Source: Bifidobacterium aesculapii
GTDB taxonomy: Bacteria > Actinomycetota > Actinomycetes > Actinomycetales > Bifidobacteriaceae
Length of the DNA: 41,120 nt
Reading direction: 5' to 3'
Assembly: GCF_001417815.1 (NCBI RefSeq)
Contig: NZ_BCFK01000059.1
Span: forward strand, 1-41,120
Shown piece after piece: positions 38,086 to 41,120 of this stretch (positions are counted from its first letter, which is position 1; every line of letters begins with the position of its first letter). The translations under genes and the position numbers were made by a program. The notes below the pieces were generated by a model, which searched no databases, was not told where the DNA came from, and was given only the letters and a program-made list of their open reading frames with translations.

Positions 38086-39603
38086 ATGACCACCATCGCG
38101 GACTTCACCAGCCAGTACGGTCTGGTCGAGAAGATCGACGCCTTCGGCTACCTCGACTATCTCAAGAACAACCCGGACGCCCCGCGCAAGCACGGCAAGG
38201 TCGTGCTCGTCACCGCGGACACCCCGCTCAAGGCGTCGCGCGGCGAAGGCAAGACCACTACGACCATCGCCCTGATCGACGCGCTCAACAAGCGCGGCAT
38301 CGACGCGGCCGCCGTGCTGCGCCAGCCGAGCATGGGCATCACCGCCGCCGGTTCCAAGGGCGGCGCGTCCGGCGGCGGCAAGGCCTCCCTGACCCACCCG
38401 GAGCTCATCGACTGGGGGCTGTGCGGCGAGATGGGCGCCATCGAGGCGGCCCAGAACCTGCTCGTCTCCTTCGCGGAGAAGGCCGTCGACGAAGGCAAGC
38501 TCGACACGATTCTCGTGCCGCGCGTCTCCGAAGTGCCGTCCCGCTCCCTGCGTTCCATCGCCGTGGACTACGGCAAGGGGAACGTCAAGGAGAAGGTCGT
38601 GCTCACGCCGACCTGCGAGCTCATGCAGATCGTGGTGCTGTCTCGTTCCATGGACGAGATCGGCCAGCGCGTCGCCAAGATGATCGCCGGCACCAAGGAC
38701 GGCAAGGCCGTCACCTTCGGCGAGTTCATCGACCTGTGGCGCATCACCGGCATCCTCGCCGACGCGGTCAAGCCCGCGAAGACGGAGACCGTGAACGGCT
38801 CCCCGGTGTACGTGCACGGCGGTCCGTTCGCGAACGTGTCCATCGGCATCCCCACGCTCGTCTCCGTGGAGATGGCGTGCGCGCTGCACGACGTCGTCAT
38901 CGTCGAAGCCGGCTACGGCACCGACGCTGGCGCGCAGAAGTGGCTTGACATCGCCTGCCGCGAATTCGGCGCGCAGTGGCCGTCCGCCGCGATCGTCGTG
39001 ACCCGCGCCTCCACGTGGCGCGACGACCCGGAGCTCGCGTGGCGCTACCCGTTCCACGTGAACCGCCTTGAAGGGCTCGACATCCCCACCTTCCCGCTCA
39101 TCAACCTGTGGGACGGCGAGGACGACCAGATCCCGTCCCTCAAAGAGACCGCCGCGAAGCTCGAGTTCCGCGATCCGATCATCGGCAACCTGTACCGTGA
39201 CGGCGGCGAGGCGCTCGCCCCGCAGCTCGACGGATTCGTCGACGCGCTCACGAACGGCTCCATGCCGGCCCGCCCGCACAGCCACAAGGGCATGTCCGTC
39301 ATCGAGAACGTGAAGTGGGTGGCCGAGAACGCCTACGGCGTGCCGGCCGAGCGCGTCAAGCTCAAGGATGGGTTCATCGCCTCGCGCGACGAAGCCGTGA
39401 AGCTGTGCGAATCCGCCGGATTCTCGCTGTCCGATCTGGCGCTGGTGGCGGTCAAGTCGCCGGCCACGATGACCGACGACGACCGTGCCCCCGAGGATGA
39501 GCGCACCGTGACCCTGAAGAAGGTGGAGGTGCACGCCGGCGCCGGGCTGGTCCACGTGAACCTCACCACCTCGCTCACCACCCCGATGCCGAAGATCGTG
39601 TGA
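38086..39603 (+). CDS. fhs: Formate-tetrahydrofolate ligase
   Basis: A 505-residue ATP-dependent enzyme that makes 10-formyl-THF from formate for one-carbon metabolism. The P-loop is RGEGKTTTT (residues 52-60), in a TADTPLKASRGEGKTT context. Other signatures are LRQPSMGITAAGSKGGASGGG, HGGPFANVSIG, and VEAGYGTDAGAQKW. The family is usually about 550 residues, so this is a short form. AAAGG lies 10 bp before the ATG at 38086; an ATG at 38077 is possible but too close to the ribosome site. Formate is a fermentation product in bifidobacteria, so the enzyme could recycle it. Confidence 0.92.
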   Translation: MTTIADFTSQYGLVEKIDAFGYLDYLKNNPDAPRKHGKVVLVTADTPLKASRGEGKTTTTIALIDALNKRGIDAAAVLRQPSMGITAAGSKGGASGGGKASLTHPELIDWGLCGEMGAIEAAQNLLVSFAEKAVDEGKLDTILVPRVSEVPSRSLRSIAVDYGKGNVKEKVVLTPTCELMQIVVLSRSMDEIGQRVAKMIAGTKDGKAVTFGEFIDLWRITGILADAVKPAKTETVNGSPVYVHGGPFANVSIGIPTLVSVEMACALHDVVIVEAGYGTDAGAQKWLDIACREFGAQWPSAAIVVTRASTWRDDPELAWRYPFHVNRLEGLDIPTFPLINLWDGEDDQIPSLKETAAKLEFRDPIIGNLYRDGGEALAPQLDGFVDALTNGSMPARPHSHKGMSVIENVKWVAENAYGVPAERVKLKDGFIASRDEAVKLCESAGFSLSDLALVAVKSPATMTDDDRAPEDERTVTLKKVEVHAGAGLVHVNLTTSLTTPMPKIV

Positions 39604-39632
39604 TATTCGGCCGGCTGTCGCCTGGTGCGGAG

Positions 39633-39666
39633 GATGTCCCCGAGGTATCTCGGGGACATCTTGCTT
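39633..39666 (+). terminator. Terminator of fhs
   Basis: GATGTCCCCGAG (39633-39644) pairs with CTCGGGGACATC (39649-39660), followed by TTGCTTT. Confidence 0.75.
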
Positions 39667-39732
39667 TCGAGGGGTGCTTTTGCGTCATTGCGGGCATCCA
39701 ACTGCGTTGCAAGGGGTGCCCAACATGGGAGA

Positions 39733-39785
39733 AACGGCCCGGAAACGGCTTGACCGCATTGCGGCTGAGCCGTTTCCGGGCCGTT
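39733..39785. terminator. Cruciform-type inverted repeat between fhs and the tautomerase gene
   Basis: AACGGCCCGGAAACGGCT (39733-39750) pairs with 39768-39785 perfectly over 18 bp, with a small inner stem CCGC/GCGG in the loop. It lies between convergent genes and may terminate the minus-strand gene. Confidence 0.55.
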
Positions 39786-39864
39786 ATACCTGCGGTGGGT
39801 ACCCCGCGTAACACAGATAGGTGTTCGCAACCGCCCCGAAGTACCCCTTATAGCGCAGATGACG

Positions 39865-40215
39865 TCAGAAGTTGCCGCCGTTCCAGCCCCAATCGGAGGT
39901 GGCTGTGTAGCGGATGTACGTGCGGTCCTCGGGGATGCCCAGCTCGCTGTTGAGCGCGGCCATGATCTGCTGGGTGAGCTTCTCCCAGGCGGAGCCGGGG
40001 ATGGCGCCGCGGCCGAAGACGTTGACCTCCACGTAGGCGGCCGGCTGGTCGTCGGAGCCGCCGAAGTAGATCGGCATGTCATCCTCGAACGGGCACATGA
40101 GCCAGCCTTCGGACTTGCCGGGCACTGCGGTGATCGCCTTGCCGTACGCGGCCTTCAGGGCCTCGCGCTGCTCCTTGGTGGTCTTGACGGAAACGTGGGT
40201 GTGGATGACGGGCAT
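39865..40215 (-). CDS. MIF-like tautomerase
   Basis: A 116-residue protein of the tautomerase/MIF superfamily. After removal of Met the N-terminal catalytic proline would be exposed (MPVIHTHVSVKTT). The beta-alpha-beta pattern, with QREALKAAYGKAITAV and GSAWEKLTQQIMAALNSELGI followed by EDRTYIRYTATSDWGWNG, matches the macrophage migration inhibitory factor layout of about 115 residues. It is not the short 4-oxalocrotonate type. AAGGAGG lies upstream of the ATG. The natural substrate is unknown; phenylpyruvate tautomerase activity is the family expectation. Confidence 0.85.
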   Translation of the reverse strand: MPVIHTHVSVKTTKEQREALKAAYGKAITAVPGKSEGWLMCPFEDDMPIYFGGSDDQPAAYVEVNVFGRGAIPGSAWEKLTQQIMAALNSELGIPEDRTYIRYTATSDWGWNGGNF

Positions 40216-40457
40216 GGTTCCTCCTTGCCGGGAGCCGATTGATGGCCGATGGCTCCGGTCGGCCCCCGATGGGTTTCATCGGACTTGGTCGCTTCCCAGT
40301 CTAATGTCCCGCGCTGCCAGGCGTCGGCCTCCGGGGACGGGACCGACGGCAGCGGCGCGAAAAAGACCGTGGGAAACGTACGGCGAATGGGGAGATTGCT
40401 GGCGGGAATCCGCTCCGCAGCCGTAGCCGTCAGCCCGGTGGTGTTGAATGACCCCTT

Positions 40458-41018
40458 GTGAGAAAACTGATCGCACAGCTAATGAAATTCGGCATCGTCG
40501 GCGTGGTCGCCTTCATCATCGACTGGGGCATCCTCAACATCCTGGTCGGCGTGTTCCACATGCATAATGTGATCGCCGCCACCATCTCGTTCATCATCTC
40601 GCTGATCTTCAACTACTTGGCGAGCATGAAGTTCGTGTTCAAGCATCGCGACGACATGGCCCGCTGGATGGAGATCGTCATCTTCGTGGCCGGCGCCGTC
40701 GTCGGTCTGCTCATGAACGACGCGATCATCTGGATCTCCACCTACGGCATGAACCGTGACGCGTTCGTCACGCAGCACGCCGAATATTTGCTGCGCACGA
40801 ACGTCGGCAAGCTCGTCGCCACCGCCGTGGTGATGGTGTGGAACTTCCTGATCCGCAAGTGGCTGCTCGACGACACGCACACGCACGCGATGAACCGCCT
40901 CCGCTCGGCGGAGAACAAGCTCACGGCCGAAGAGCTCGAAGCTAGGTGGCAGAACAGCTTCTCCCACAAGCTCGGCGTCTGGTCCCTGGAGCACACCCCC
41001 AAAGGCTGGCCCAAGTAA
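40458..41018 (+). CDS. GtrA-family membrane protein
   Basis: A 186-residue integral membrane protein with four hydrophobic segments: KFGIVGVVAFIIDWGILNIL, VIAATISFIISLIFNYL, EIVIFVAGAVVGLLMND and LVATAVVMVWNFLIRKWLL. The start FGIVG...D and SFIxSxIFNYLxSxKFVF are GtrA (flippase-associated) hallmarks. The family is thought to help move lipid-linked sugars across the membrane. A charged cytoplasmic tail of about 45 residues follows, with KLTAEELEARWQNSF. The GTG at 40458 is the only sensible start. No glycosyltransferase is next to it in the window. Confidence 0.87.
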   Translation: MRKLIAQLMKFGIVGVVAFIIDWGILNILVGVFHMHNVIAATISFIISLIFNYLASMKFVFKHRDDMARWMEIVIFVAGAVVGLLMNDAIIWISTYGMNRDAFVTQHAEYLLRTNVGKLVATAVVMVWNFLIRKWLLDDTHTHAMNRLRSAENKLTAEELEARWQNSFSHKLGVWSLEHTPKGWPK

Positions 41019-41049
41019 GGCCTCAAGGTGCCTTAAACGTCCCAAATGC

Positions 41050-41102
41050 AAGGCTGGCGTCTCCCGATTTCGGATTGATGAAAATCGGGGGACGCCGGCC
41101 TT
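41050..41102. terminator. 21-bp hairpin after the GtrA-like gene
   Basis: The arms 41050-41070 and 41082-41102 pair over 21 bp with two G-U pairs in RNA, around an 11-nt loop. Likely terminator. Confidence 0.7.
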
Positions 41103-41120
41103 GTCCATATGGACATGAAG

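Overview
The window looks like a chromosomal segment of a high-GC actinobacterium, most probably a Bifidobacterium. The reasons are the strongly GC-biased third codon positions, the set of actinobacterial-type genes (a PII uridylyl/adenylyl-transferase next to amtB-glnB, archaeal/fungal-type asd, C69 dipeptidase, short formate-THF ligase, topoisomerase I with a basic tail, a small SRP RNA), and a Cas9 that is closely similar, from memory, to the type II-C Cas9 of Actinomyces naeslundii. This is an inference from protein recognition; no database was searched.

Layout. 1-955: 3' part of ftsY. 1155-4964: nitrogen-sensing block amtB-glnB followed by a short glnD without ACT domains. 5027-6361 (-): MATE exporter. 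6362-7141: gene-free stretch with a dense cluster of DnaA-box-like 9-mers (12 within about 250 bp), then a G/T-rich tract and the aspartokinase promoter. 7142-8545: aspartokinase split into separate catalytic and ACT-domain genes. 8611-13996: a lower-GC island with a complete type II-C CRISPR-Cas locus: tracrRNA candidate, cas9, cas1, cas2, and a seven-repeat array that appears to be transcribed from the minus strand. 14018-15235 (-): a DUF4143-type ATPase whose start codon lies in a palindrome and whose 3' end abuts the array. 15236-15948: gene-free region packed with perfect inverted repeats. The next lysine/threonine pathway gene, asd (15949-17043, -), lies beyond the island.

17224-20186: an uncharacterised protein, a frameshifted zinc-ribbon gene, two oppositely oriented arrays of 21-bp-phased TGCGCA motifs, and a metallophosphoesterase. 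20412-26521: leuA, a class A penicillin-binding protein (-), SRP RNA, and a PAP2 phosphatase. 26680-31793: topA, tmk and holB (tmk and holB overlap by 4 bp). 31927-35318: a LacI regulator (-), HPr (-) and PTS enzyme I (+), i.e. the general PTS phosphorelay with a neighbouring sugar-type regulator. 35587-41018: a PEBP/YbhB protein, C69 dipeptidase, formate-THF ligase, MIF-like tautomerase (-) and a GtrA-like membrane protein.

Most genes are housekeeping and separated by strong hairpins. The unusual material is concentrated in four places: the DnaA-box cluster (6465-6713), the CRISPR island with the adjoining ATPase, the palindrome-rich tract (15226-15917), and the phased 21-bp arrays (18462-18755).
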